This document shows positions 19,210-27,193 of a stretch of DNA of 64,000 nucleotides, piece after piece. Source of the DNA: Cytobacillus firmus DS1 (GTDB lineage Bacteria; Bacillota; Bacilli; Bacillales; Cytobacillaceae); assembly GCF_000565285.1 (NCBI RefSeq), contig NZ_APVL01000011.1, forward strand, positions 124,001 to 188,000, in the 5' to 3' direction. Under the pieces are notes generated by a model. The model saw only the letters and a program-made list of their open reading frames with translations, was not told where the DNA came from and searched no databases. Numbering within the stretch: position 1 is the first letter of the stretch; every line of letters begins with the position of its first letter. A program made the position numbers and the translations under genes.

Positions 19210-19386
19210 TTGAGGCAATATATTATTACCGGCATGAATGGTGCCCATTATCATGGTTATCCACAGGTGCAGTATGGTCCCTGGTGTCAGCCTATCCATC
19301 AGGGCTATCCCTATCACAGCGTTTGGCATCAGAGTCATTTGCACTCCCAGCACTATACTGCTGCTCCACTGCAGAGATATTTCTAA
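19210..19386 (+). CDS. Small His/Tyr-rich protein
   Basis: A 58-residue protein with about eleven His and eight Tyr (NGAHYHGYPQVQY, HQSHLHSQHY). The start is TTG at 19210 behind AGGAGG (19198-19203); the next ATG has no ribosome site. The composition is like small coat or metal-binding proteins, such as spore coat CotD-type peptides, but no specific family is recognised. A terminator follows directly. Confidence 0.55.
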   Translation: MRQYIITGMNGAHYHGYPQVQYGPWCQPIHQGYPYHSVWHQSHLHSQHYTAAPLQRYF

Positions 19387-19390
19387 AAAT

Positions 19391-19422
19391 AAAAACGCAT
19401 GCCGGGTTGACATGCGTTTTTT
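19391..19422. terminator. Bidirectional terminator
   Basis: An 11-pair stem, AAAAACGCATG (19391-19401) with CATGCGTTTTT (19411-19421), between the His-rich gene and the convergent threonine aldolase gene. Confidence 0.8.
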
Positions 19423-19428
19423 ATCTGG

Positions 19429-20460
19429 TTAAATGATTTGATCGGCTGTTTTTTGAATGGCTGTTATTGCGTGTTCAAGCTGGCTTCTGTTTACATCATA
19501 GTGAGTAACAAAACGCACATAACTAGGTCCAAAAGTTCCTGAAAGAACTCCTTCAGCTTTTAATTTTTCAACAAATTCCAATGAATTCATCTTGAGATCT
19601 TTCACATCTGCCACAATGATATTTGTATCCACTTGATTTACAATTTCAATTCCTTTGATTTGGCCAAGCTGCTGTGCAAGGTATTGGGCATTTTCATGGT
19701 CCTCTGCCAGGCGTTCTCTCATTTGTGTTAATGCAATAAGGCCAGGATTAGCTATGATGCCAGCCTGGCGGAGTCCCCCGCCGAGTCTTTTGCGCCATTT
19801 TCTGGCGGCTGCTATGAAATCTCTGTTTCCTGCCAGTATTGATCCAACAGGAGCACCAAGCCCTTTGGATAGGCATACCTGGACAGTATCGCAATGCTTT
19901 GCTAATTCGGAAGCCGGCAGGTTCAGTGCTGCTGCGGCATTGAATAATCTTGCTCCATCAATATGTAAAGGGACGTTATTGGCTTTTGCGACTTTATGAA
20001 TTTCTTTCATATTATCAACGGGTATAACGGCACCGCCGGCTCTATTATGCGTATTTTCAAGGCATATCAAGCCAGTTTCAGGAAAATGCTGATCTTCTCC
20101 CCTAATGGCATACTCTACATCAGAAGGAATCATTGCCCCTCTTGTCCCGCTTAATGTTCTCGTCTGGACGCCGGCAAACGCAGAAGCTGCTCCGCTTTCA
20201 TAATAAAAAATATGACTCTCTGCTTCGAGAATAATTTCATTGCCAGGGCGGCAATGTGTTAAAATGGCGATCTGATTTCCCTGTGTTCCGCTTGTTACAA
20301 AAAGAGCTGCTTCCTTTCCCAGCACTTCAGCTGCTGTCTCCTCCAGTTGATTTATGGAAGGATCCTCTCCATAAACATCATCTCCAACTTCCGCTTCATA
20401 AGCCGCTTTTCTCATAGCTTCAGTCGGCTTTGTAACTGTATCGCTTCTTAAATCAATCAT
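19429..20460 (-). CDS. ltaE: Low-specificity L-threonine aldolase
   Basis: A 343-residue PLP enzyme (family GLY1/LtaE) that cleaves threonine or allo-threonine to glycine and acetaldehyde. It begins IDLRSDTVTKPT, has EVGDDVYGEDP, the PLP-facing HIDGARLFNA, and the Schiff-base lysine K199 in CLSKGLGAPVGS. Full length for the family. GGGTGAGGAC precedes the ATG. It is alone in its transcription unit, divergent from qox. Confidence 0.92.
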   Translation of the reverse strand: MIDLRSDTVTKPTEAMRKAAYEAEVGDDVYGEDPSINQLEETAAEVLGKEAALFVTSGTQGNQIAILTHCRPGNEIILEAESHIFYYESGAASAFAGVQTRTLSGTRGAMIPSDVEYAIRGEDQHFPETGLICLENTHNRAGGAVIPVDNMKEIHKVAKANNVPLHIDGARLFNAAAALNLPASELAKHCDTVQVCLSKGLGAPVGSILAGNRDFIAAARKWRKRLGGGLRQAGIIANPGLIALTQMRERLAEDHENAQYLAQQLGQIKGIEIVNQVDTNIIVADVKDLKMNSLEFVEKLKAEGVLSGTFGPSYVRFVTHYDVNRSQLEHAITAIQKTADQII

Positions 20461-20773
20461 GTCCTCACCCTGTCTCTATCTATTTTTACTTCATGTTACT
20501 GTACTATTCTGTATTTTTCAATTAATAAGAAAGAGCCTTTGCAGGTCTCTGACAAATATTAATATGCAGGTTACAAAAGTTCTTCATGCTGCAACAGGAT
20601 TCTAATTTTTCGTATTTTTTCCTTTATTATCGAAAAACTTCCTTGGTAAAAACTAACCTCTAACAATGTTCAAAAGTTGTTCAAAAATTAATTATGGTGT
20701 TAAAACGTTGTTTTAAAGCTATTTGCAGAAAATGAATAACTGTCTATGAGGTTTACATTTATTTCCTTCTAAG

Positions 20774-20909
20774 TTTTGTCACAACTTTTCACAATTGCTT
20801 ATGTTAATATCATTTACACAGTGATAACTAAGTTAAATAAGAGTTTCAAGGGTGTGCATTTTTCCAGCTATATATTTTTTTGACTTATTTGTGAAAATAC
20901 GCACATTAT
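20774..20909 (+). promoter_or_regulatory. qox promoter region with candidate operators
   Basis: Two signals lie in the 498-base gap before qoxA. At 20774-20796 are two tandem TTGTGA half-sites on the minus strand (plus TGTCACAAcTTTTCACAA), about 11 bases apart, resembling ResD sites. At 20880-20885 TTGACT and at 20904-20909 CATTAT form a possible promoter with 18-base spacing; between them TGTGAAAATACGCACA (20890-20905) is an imperfect palindrome of the Fnr/Rex class. The role of each is inferred. Confidence 0.45.
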
Positions 20910-20958
20910 TTGTGAATTATTTAACAATAGTTTTTGTTTAAAGGAGATGAAACATCAG

Positions 20959-21948
20959 ATGAAGAAAATGCTGCTCTCTTTAACAGCTATATTGCCGATG
21001 CTTATTCTAAGCGGCTGTAATATGGTTGTGTTTGAACCGCAGGGCCCTGTTGCAAGAAGCATTACAGAATTAATTAACTGGTCCCTGATCTGGATGCTTC
21101 TTGTGGTCGTAGTCGTATTTGGATTATTCGGCTACATTGTCTGGAAATATCGTGAGAAACCAGAAAATAAGGATTATGAACCGCCTGAGGAACATGGAAG
21201 CACACTCCTTGAAATTATCTGGACCGGGATTCCGATCTTAATTGTTATTGCATTAACGATCCCGACCGTAAAAACACTTTATGCTCTCGAAGAAGCACCA
21301 AAAGGCTACGAAGAAAAAGAGCCTATTACCATACATGTAACATCTGCTGACTGGAAATGGATTTTCAGTTATCCAGAAGAAGGAATTGAGACGGTGAACT
21401 ATGTCAATATTCCCGAAGATAGGCCTGTACTCTTCAAAATGACTTCCGCAAGCACGATGCAATCTTTCTGGGTGCCTGCACTTGGCGGACAAAAGTATAC
21501 CATGCCAAAAATGGAAACAGAATTGTATCTTGTTGCAGACAACCCTGGATCTTATGAAGGCCAGAACACGAACTTTAACGGCCGTGGATATGCGGATATG
21601 AAATTTGAAGTGCTTGCACAAACCCAGGAAGATTTTGACCAATGGGTTGACGACGTTAAGGATACAGCTCCCAAGCTAACGGAAGATGAGTATGAAGGGC
21701 TGCTGAAGCCTACTCATTTAGGAAGACTGACATATTCCAATACTCATTTAGAATGGGTCAATCATGCTGATCCAAATTCGAAGGCTTATACAAATCCTGA
21801 GCTCTACAGAGGGCATGGATATCAAGGTAAAACCTTCGAAGAAGATGACAATTATAAAAATGAGAATCCAAACGTAATCGAAGGTCATGGCGAAGAAGAA
21901 AGCCATGATAGTCAAGAAAACCATGGAGGTGACCATCATGGGCATTAA
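20959..21948 (+). CDS. qoxA: Cytochrome aa3 quinol oxidase subunit II
   Basis: A 329-residue lipoprotein subunit: signal peptide ending in LILSGC (lipobox), two membrane helices (about 35-55 and 78-98), then a periplasm-facing cupredoxin domain (DWKWIFSYPEEGIETVNY, MQSFWVPALGGQKYTMP). The Cu-A ligands are absent, as expected for a quinol oxidase. The tail is His-rich. The ATG at 20959 is taken because the one at 20947 overlaps the AAGGAG itself; spacing is then 12 bases, somewhat long. It begins the qoxABCD operon. Confidence 0.9.
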   Translation: MKKMLLSLTAILPMLILSGCNMVVFEPQGPVARSITELINWSLIWMLLVVVVVFGLFGYIVWKYREKPENKDYEPPEEHGSTLLEIIWTGIPILIVIALTIPTVKTLYALEEAPKGYEEKEPITIHVTSADWKWIFSYPEEGIETVNYVNIPEDRPVLFKMTSASTMQSFWVPALGGQKYTMPKMETELYLVADNPGSYEGQNTNFNGRGYADMKFEVLAQTQEDFDQWVDDVKDTAPKLTEDEYEGLLKPTHLGRLTYSNTHLEWVNHADPNSKAYTNPELYRGHGYQGKTFEEDDNYKNENPNVIEGHGEEESHDSQENHGGDHHGH

Positions 21949-23914
21949 ATGGGATGAGTTTTTTATTACTGGGGACCCCCTTATACTAGGTTCACAGATT
22001 GCTATATTGTTAACGATGATTGGTGCAGTCGCTGGCATCACTTACTTAAAAAAGTGGAAATACCTTTGGACAGAATGGCTGACTACAGTTGATCATAAAA
22101 AAATCGGTATCATGTATATCATCTCCGCAGTATTGATGTTTTTCCGCGGCGGAATGGACGGCTTGCTGATGAAAGCTCAGACAGCGAGACCTGAAATGGA
22201 ATTTTTGAATTCCCAGCACTATAATGAAATCTTTACAACACACGGCGTTATTATGATTCTTTTCATGGCTATGCCGTTCTTAATTGGTTTAATGAACGTT
22301 GTCATTCCGCTGCAGATCGGTGCGCGTGACGTTGCTTTTCCACAGCTGAATGCTCTAAGCTTCTGGCTGTTTTTCAGCGGAGCTATGCTATTTAATATTT
22401 CCTTTGTCATCGGAGGATCGCCTGATGCAGGCTGGACATCTTACTTCCCTCTTGCAGGCAAGGAATTCAGCCCGGGAATCGGCAATAACTTTTACGCAGT
22501 CGCACTGCAAATTGCTGGTATCGGTACTCTAATGACAGGTATAAACTTTATCGTCACGATTTTGAAAATGAGAACAAAAGGCATGACACTGATGAAAATG
22601 CCTATGTTCACATGGACTACCTTTGTAACATCCATTCTGATTGTGGCTGCTTTCCCAATTTTCACAGTTGCATTGGCATTGATGACATTCGACCGTCTGT
22701 ATGGAACACACTTCTTTACAGTGTCAGGCGGAGGAATGGATATGCTTTGGGCTAACCTGTTCTGGCTATGGGGACATCCTGAGGTTTACATTGTTGCCCT
22801 TCCTGCTTTCGGGATTTTCTCAGAGGTTATTGCAACTTTCTCAAGAAAATCATTGTTTGGATATAAATCGATGGTATTTTCCATCCTGGGAATTGCGCTC
22901 TTAAGTATGGTTGTATGGGTTCACCATTTCTATACAATGGGTTCAGGCCCTGCGGTTAACTCATTCTTCTCCATCACGACGATGGCGATTGCCATACCGA
23001 CTGGAGTCAAGATGTTCAACTGGCTGTTTACGATGCGTAAAGGCCGCATAAAAATTACGTCCGCCATGCTTTGGGCACTGGCATTCGTCCCATGCTTCGT
23101 CATCGGCGGGGTTACAGGCGTCATGCTGGCAATGGGTGCAGCGGATTATCAATATCACAACACTTTATTCCTTGTGGCCCACTTCCACTATGTATTAATT
23201 CCGGGTGTAGTATTTGCGGTATTTGCAGGCCTGTACTACTGGTGGCCAAAAATGTTCGGCTTCATGCTGAATGAAAAAATCGGAAAATGGCATTTCTGGT
23301 TATTCGTTATCGGCTTTAACGTAACATTCATGCCTATGTTCTTCCTTGGATTAAACGGTGCTGTAAGACGTGCATACACTTACTCTGCCGAGTCCGGATT
23401 TGCACCGTTATTCATGCTTTCGGCCATTGGTTCTATTGTTCTCGCAGCCGGATTCGCTGTATTCTGCTACAACATTTACTGGAGCATCCGCTATGCGGAC
23501 AGAAACATCTCAAGCGATCCATGGGATGCAAGAACACTGGAGTGGTCAACTGCATCACCTGTTCAATTCTATAACTTTGCGAAGCTGCCGGAAGTGAAAT
23601 CTCTTGATCCATTCTGGCACATGAAGAAAAAGAATGAAGGCTTAACATTGCATGACAGTGAAATTGAAGAAATTCATATGCCAAGTAACTCATGGGTACC
23701 GATTTATATGGGTGTAATCTTTGGCATCGCAGGCTTCTTCCTTGTGTTTGAATGGCACATCGCTGCGGCTGTTGCCGGTATCGGCATATTTGCAGGATTA
23801 ATTATCCGTTCATTCGATTACAATGAAGGCTTCCATGTTAAAAAAGATGAAATTCACCGAATTGAAAATGCCTGGAGAAAAACAGAAGGAGAGGTGCATG
23901 ATCATGTCAGCTAA
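21938..23914 (+). CDS. qoxB: Cytochrome aa3 quinol oxidase subunit I
   Basis: A 658-residue subunit with about 14-15 membrane helices and the heme-copper core: WGHPEVYIVALPAFG with the cross-linked His-Tyr pair, HHFYTMG with Cu-B histidines, and HYVLIPG for the heme ligands. It holds heme a, heme a3 and Cu-B, and reduces oxygen to water while pumping protons. The ATG at 21938 is preceded by GGAGGTGA (21925-21932) and overlaps the qoxA stop by 11 bases. Confidence 0.95.
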   Translation: MGIKWDEFFITGDPLILGSQIAILLTMIGAVAGITYLKKWKYLWTEWLTTVDHKKIGIMYIISAVLMFFRGGMDGLLMKAQTARPEMEFLNSQHYNEIFTTHGVIMILFMAMPFLIGLMNVVIPLQIGARDVAFPQLNALSFWLFFSGAMLFNISFVIGGSPDAGWTSYFPLAGKEFSPGIGNNFYAVALQIAGIGTLMTGINFIVTILKMRTKGMTLMKMPMFTWTTFVTSILIVAAFPIFTVALALMTFDRLYGTHFFTVSGGGMDMLWANLFWLWGHPEVYIVALPAFGIFSEVIATFSRKSLFGYKSMVFSILGIALLSMVVWVHHFYTMGSGPAVNSFFSITTMAIAIPTGVKMFNWLFTMRKGRIKITSAMLWALAFVPCFVIGGVTGVMLAMGAADYQYHNTLFLVAHFHYVLIPGVVFAVFAGLYYWWPKMFGFMLNEKIGKWHFWLFVIGFNVTFMPMFFLGLNGAVRRAYTYSAESGFAPLFMLSAIGSIVLAAGFAVFCYNIYWSIRYADRNISSDPWDARTLEWSTASPVQFYNFAKLPEVKSLDPFWHMKKKNEGLTLHDSEIEEIHMPSNSWVPIYMGVIFGIAGFFLVFEWHIAAAVAGIGIFAGLIIRSFDYNEGFHVKKDEIHRIENAWRKTEGEVHDHVS

Positions 23915-24509
23915 AGTGGATACTTCTTTGCCCCTTGAATATCAAACTGAACAGGACCGCATGAATATTCTCGGCTTCTGGGTTTTCCTTGGCGCTGAAA
24001 TCGTCCTGTTTGCCACTCTGTTCGGAGTATATGGAGTTTTATATGAACGCTTTGCAGGAGGACCAACACATAAAGACATTTTTGTGATCAAGGATGTCAT
24101 GATTCAGACAGTCCTCCTTTTGACAAGCAGCTTTACAATGGGCATTGCCATTTTTGAAATGCGCCGGCATAACCTGAAAGGGCTAATCACCTGGCTGGTG
24201 ATTACCCTGGCTCTAGGCGCAGGCTTCCTGTTCATGGAGATTAATGAATTTATTCATTATGCCCATGAAGGCGCAACGATGCAGACAAGCGCGTTCCTTT
24301 CCAGCTTATTTGTTTTGCTGGGAACACACGGAGCTCACGTAACATTGGGAATTGGCTGGGCAACGATGGTCATCATCCAGCTTTTAAAAAGAGGCCTTAC
24401 CCCTACTACTGCAAGAAAAACGTTTATTATCGGCCTTTATTGGCACTTCCTTGATGTTGTCTGGATCTTTATCTTCACATTTGTGTATCTGAAAGGACTG
24501 GTGGCTTAA
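23904..24509 (+). CDS. qoxC: Cytochrome aa3 quinol oxidase subunit III
   Basis: A 201-residue membrane protein with five helices; NILGFWVFLGAEIVLFATLF, GTHGAHVTLG and YWHFLDVVWIFIF are subunit III signatures. It supports the oxidase core. Two ATGs are possible (23898 and 23904); 23904 gives better spacing from AGGTG and overlaps qoxB by 11 bases. Confidence 0.92.
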   Translation: MSAKVDTSLPLEYQTEQDRMNILGFWVFLGAEIVLFATLFGVYGVLYERFAGGPTHKDIFVIKDVMIQTVLLLTSSFTMGIAIFEMRRHNLKGLITWLVITLALGAGFLFMEINEFIHYAHEGATMQTSAFLSSLFVLLGTHGAHVTLGIGWATMVIIQLLKRGLTPTTARKTFIIGLYWHFLDVVWIFIFTFVYLKGLVA

Positions 24510-24815
24510 ATGGAACATCATCAATCAAAAAGCTTCCCGATAAGCCATGTCATTGGATTTGTCGTTTCCCTTGCTCTGACATTTGCAGCAGCAGGAATTG
24601 CTTTAAAAACGAACCTTTCTTTTAAAGTAATCATGTGGATTATCGGATCACTGGCTGTTGTTCAGGCAGGCATGCAGCTGTTCATGTTCATGCACTTAAG
24701 AGAAGGTGAAGACGGCAAGACGAACTTAGTGAATATGATTTATGCCGTATTTATGGTTATTGTTATTGTAGTGGGTTCAATTTGGGTTCTGACTTCCGGG
24801 CACGCGGCTCATTAA
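24510..24815 (+). CDS. qoxD: Cytochrome aa3 quinol oxidase subunit IV
   Basis: A 101-residue subunit with three membrane helices (about 10-32, 37-58, 70-94), beginning directly after the qoxC stop. FPISHVIGFVVSLALTF and MQLFMFMHLREG are family signatures. It stabilises the oxidase. A terminator follows. Confidence 0.9.
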   Translation: MEHHQSKSFPISHVIGFVVSLALTFAAAGIALKTNLSFKVIMWIIGSLAVVQAGMQLFMFMHLREGEDGKTNLVNMIYAVFMVIVIVVGSIWVLTSGHAAH

Positions 24816-24849
24816 TTCAAGAACAGCGAACCATGAGCCTGATAATACA

Positions 24850-24881
24850 AAAAACCGGTCTCCCTTTTGGAGGCCGGTTTT
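24850..24881. terminator. Bidirectional terminator after qoxD
   Basis: AAAAACCGG (24850-24858) pairs with CCGGTTTT (24874-24881) around an inner CTCC/GGAG pairing. It overlaps the stop of the convergent small membrane gene. Confidence 0.7.
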
Positions 24882-25119
24882 ATTTGTATTGTCTGATTCC
24901 CTTGCTTCCCTTTGTCATTTCTTCCATTACATTGATAAAAAATCCGAATCCAAACAGCAGCATGGAAGAAACCATAATGCTTAAGCCGATGGATAATACA
25001 TACTCGCCTGTGATGCCGCTTACAAAAAAACTTGAAATAAATACAATGAATCCTAAAAGGATACCGGCAGCAGTCACATTTCTAAAAAAATGCAGCACCT
25101 TTTGCTGTTTTAAAGTCAT
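24880..25119 (-). CDS. Small two-helix membrane protein
   Basis: A 79-residue protein with two hydrophobic segments (about 15-35 and 41-62), basic ends (MTLKQQKVLHFFRN; TKGSKGIRQYK) and AAAAGGGG before the ATG. It lies beside the oxidase operon on the opposite strand with its own promoter, so a link to respiration is possible but unproven. Family not recognised. Confidence 0.65.
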   Translation of the reverse strand: MTLKQQKVLHFFRNVTAAGILLGFIVFISSFFVSGITGEYVLSIGLSIMVSSMLLFGFGFFINVMEEMTKGSKGIRQYK

Positions 25120-25155
25120 ATTTTCATCCCCTTTTAATTAATATTCTAACTATGT

Positions 25156-25194
25156 TCACAAATTTGTCAAACTTTTTGTCACAAATTTGTCAAA
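25156..25194 (-). promoter_or_regulatory. Promoter with duplicated TTTGACAAATTTGTGA box
   Basis: On the minus strand the 16-mer TTTGACAAATTTGTGA occurs twice (25156-25171 and 25179-25194), 23 bases apart. The copy nearer the gene contains TTGACA, followed after 16 bases by TAGAAT, giving a complete promoter for the gene at 24880-25119. The duplicated TTGTGA elements resemble those before qoxA. Confidence 0.5.
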
Positions 25195-25239
25195 ATTACT
25201 TTCGCAAAGAAAAAGCTCTGCAAGCTGCAAAGCAATTTT

Positions 25240-25518
25240 CTACTGATATAGCTTTTTAATGTTCTCCAAATCTTTCTTCAGACTGCATATTTCCTGCCGG
25301 GTCAGCATGAGCGGCATTTGATCGTAGAGAGTAATGATTTGCCCTCCCTCATCTTCTTCATGAAGGGATAGATAGTTATACAGAGTTTCACATTGGTTTT
25401 TGCTGAGGACCGACTGAGTAGTAAAGCTTTTTATTTTTTGGATTTCAAAAGCTCTGGTTTCCGCATCAAATACGCCTGTAATAATGTTTCCCTGCAAAGT
25501 ATTGGACAATTTCTTCAC
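25240..25518 (-). CDS. Small cytosolic protein, unknown
   Basis: A 92-residue protein (MKKLSNTLQGNIITG... KKDLENIKKLYQ) with no membrane segment, mixed helix and strand, and AAAGGGGAGTG before the ATG. The imperfect stem AGCTCTGCA/TGCAAAGC with a T run at about 25210-25232 is a likely terminator. I do not recognise a family. Confidence 0.6.
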   Translation of the reverse strand: MKKLSNTLQGNIITGVFDAETRAFEIQKIKSFTTQSVLSKNQCETLYNYLSLHEEDEGGQIITLYDQMPLMLTRQEICSLKKDLENIKKLYQ

Positions 25519-25570
25519 TCCCCTTTTTGAGTAATATACCCATTTTTCAGGAGCAATTTCCTAATATATA

Positions 25571-25823
25571 AGAAAAGCGCAAGCGCCTTGCCCACCCCCG
25601 ACAAGCACAAGACGAGCCTCCCGGAAAGGCGTTCTTTGCCTTTTTGGGAGGATTGTCCGAAATGTGTAGGCGACTGCCCAGGGACGACAGGCATAAGACG
25701 GTTCATGTAAGAAGGCGTTTTTCCTTCTGAAAGGAAACGGCTTATGACCCCGAGTCCCTAGGAGCCGCAACTAGACAAGCTTGTGACCTCGAGGGGGTAG
25801 GCTGCTTGCGCTAGACAGTTATC
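25571..25823. repeat. Bacillaceae intergenic repeat with AGCGCAAGC ends
   Basis: Begins GCGCAAGCGCCTTGCCCACC and ends GGCTGCTTGCGCTAGACAGT, so its tips are inverted repeats (AGCGCAAGC / GCTTGCGCT). Inside are GACAAGCACAAGACG and a second GACGACAGGCATAAGACGG, a repeated module. From memory this is a widespread repeat class of Bacillus and Geobacillus intergenic DNA. It carries no credible gene. Confidence 0.7.
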
Positions 25824-25854
25824 GACGTTCAAAATTTTATACTTTCTTATCTTT

Positions 25855-25885
25855 TAAAAAACCTCTTTGAATTAAATCAAAGAGG
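25855..25885 (-). terminator. Terminator probably belonging to thiT, separated by the repeat
   Basis: CCTCTTTGA (25862-25870) pairs with TCAAAGAGG (25877-25885), with a run of As at 25855-25861 that is a T run on the minus strand. It lies just beyond repeat copy C, which appears to have inserted between thiT and this hairpin. Confidence 0.65.
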
Positions 25886-25889
25886 CACA

Positions 25890-26157
25890 TTTATCGCAGT
25901 CCAACGGGCAGTAAGACCCCACTTCTTGACTTTTAGATGAATCCATGGATGGATAAGTGGGGGTCAAACTGCCCGTAAAGGCCCGATTGGTGAGATACAG
26001 TCAACCTTGCCGACGCGCAGGCAGAGGCTTAGTTGAACCAATCGGGTTCGTAGTGTCGATTTTTCGAAGCGCTAGCGGAGATCTTAGCGACACTAGAACG
26101 GGACTAACGATCAGCGGGGGATAAAGAAAACCCCCACTGATTGAAGTTTCACCTTAT
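25890..26157 (+). repeat. Interspersed multi-hairpin repeat, copy C (bcr1-like)
   Basis: Bounded by TTTAT (25890-25894) and CTTAT (26153-26157, one mismatch). It has the complete structure: CAGTAAG/CAAACTGCCC hairpin, CCCGATTGG/CCAATCGGG stem, TAGTGTCG/CGACACTA stem and the terminal CAGCGGGGG/CCCCCACTG hairpin. An outer AGTCC/GGACT pairing can close the first three. The right boundary coincides with the last base of the thiT stop codon. Confidence 0.85.
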
Positions 26158-26756
26158 CAGGAAGCGTTCTTATGAGTTTGAAGACCTTCATCCGATTTTC
26201 GAATGATTAATCTCGGTGCGGACGAAATAATTAACACGGCCAGGATCGAGCAGAGAATTGACGCTCCAAGCATGGTTGACCCGTTTGCCAGGAAGGAAAA
26301 AAGGACAGGTGACATCCCTTTTGGCGCATAGCTTCCGAAGAAGAGCACACCTGCTATGAAATGCCAGAAATACCGGGCAAGGCTTCCGGCAAATATGGCT
26401 AAGACAACCCATGCCAATGCCTTCTTCTTGTTGCCTGCCCGCAGCTGATTTTGGATAACCCGGTAAAACAAACCGGCAAAGCCGATACAGGCAAATGCCA
26501 CAAAATACTCAATAAATGCCTGAAGTGGAGTGGCAATCCAGGCATCCCCCATCGCAATCTGCAAAATCCCCCATAAGAGGCCAGCAATGAAGCTGACCTT
26601 AAAGCCCCGCCTGAAAGCCAGAATAAAAATCGGAATCATCGCGGCAGATATGGAAATGGATGGCGAAAGCTTAATGGATGGCAGGAAATCAAGAATGATA
26701 GCAAAGGCTGCAAAAAATGAAGCCTCTATCATCGCGGTTAAGCTTAATTTTTTCAT
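26157..26756 (-). CDS. thiT: Energy-coupled thiamine transporter substrate-binding subunit
   Basis: A 199-residue membrane protein with six helices (ECF S-component). The thiamine-site motif RYFWHFIAGVLFFGSYAPKG (about 128-147) is diagnostic, with GDAWIATPLQAF and MIEASFFAAFAIILDF. It works with the shared EcfA/EcfT module encoded elsewhere to import thiamine. AAAGGGGGA precedes the ATG, and a TPP riboswitch lies upstream. The stop codon TGA ends exactly at the boundary of repeat copy C. Confidence 0.93.
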   Translation of the reverse strand: MKKLSLTAMIEASFFAAFAIILDFLPSIKLSPSISISAAMIPIFILAFRRGFKVSFIAGLLWGILQIAMGDAWIATPLQAFIEYFVAFACIGFAGLFYRVIQNQLRAGNKKKALAWVVLAIFAGSLARYFWHFIAGVLFFGSYAPKGMSPVLFSFLANGSTMLGASILCSILAVLIISSAPRLIIRKSDEGLQTHKNAS

Positions 26757-26836
26757 AAAAAAATCCCCCTTTAATCGTATGACGATACCCCAAGGGAGAA
26801 CAAGCAGGCAGAAAAATACATCTGCCTTTTATTATT

Positions 26837-26922
26837 CCACATTCCTGCGCTAGCATTAACTAACAGGTTCAAAGGGTCAGAACAGCGGACTGTTCACTCT
26901 CAGCGATATGCTCCCCTTGTGG
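26837..26922 (-). promoter_or_regulatory. TPP riboswitch (THI element) of thiT
   Basis: Read on the minus strand: P1 arms CCACA and TGTGG, then AAGGGGAGC, CTGAGAG, ACCCTTTGAACCTG and TGCTAGCGCAGGAA, the conserved THI-element core. No good T-run terminator follows. Downstream TCTCCCTT can pair over eight bases with the AAGGGGGA ribosome site, so translation control is more likely. Confidence 0.9.
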
Positions 26923-27193
26923 CACGTTATTAAATTATCCGCTTTTAGTATATATGAAATTGGTAAAAGTGAAAAGGGTTCCTGGTGAAATGTTTTTAAA
27001 TATATCTAACAGGTATCCTCCCTGCCTGTCACAAGTTTTTCACAAATTAAAAGCATCTGAACGCTGTTGTAGCACACTTTCTTATAAAGAATATTATTTT
27101 TCCATAATTTACAACGTTTAAAAAGAGTTAAACCCTTTTATTAACATTTTTAATTCCTTATAATGTAGGTATGTTCAATGAGGAGGGAATTAG

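Noticed and set aside
25561-25770. Open frames on the minus strand inside the AGCGCAAGC-ended repeat
   Set aside because: They follow the repeat's inverted sequence, show no domain, and lack a ribosome site.
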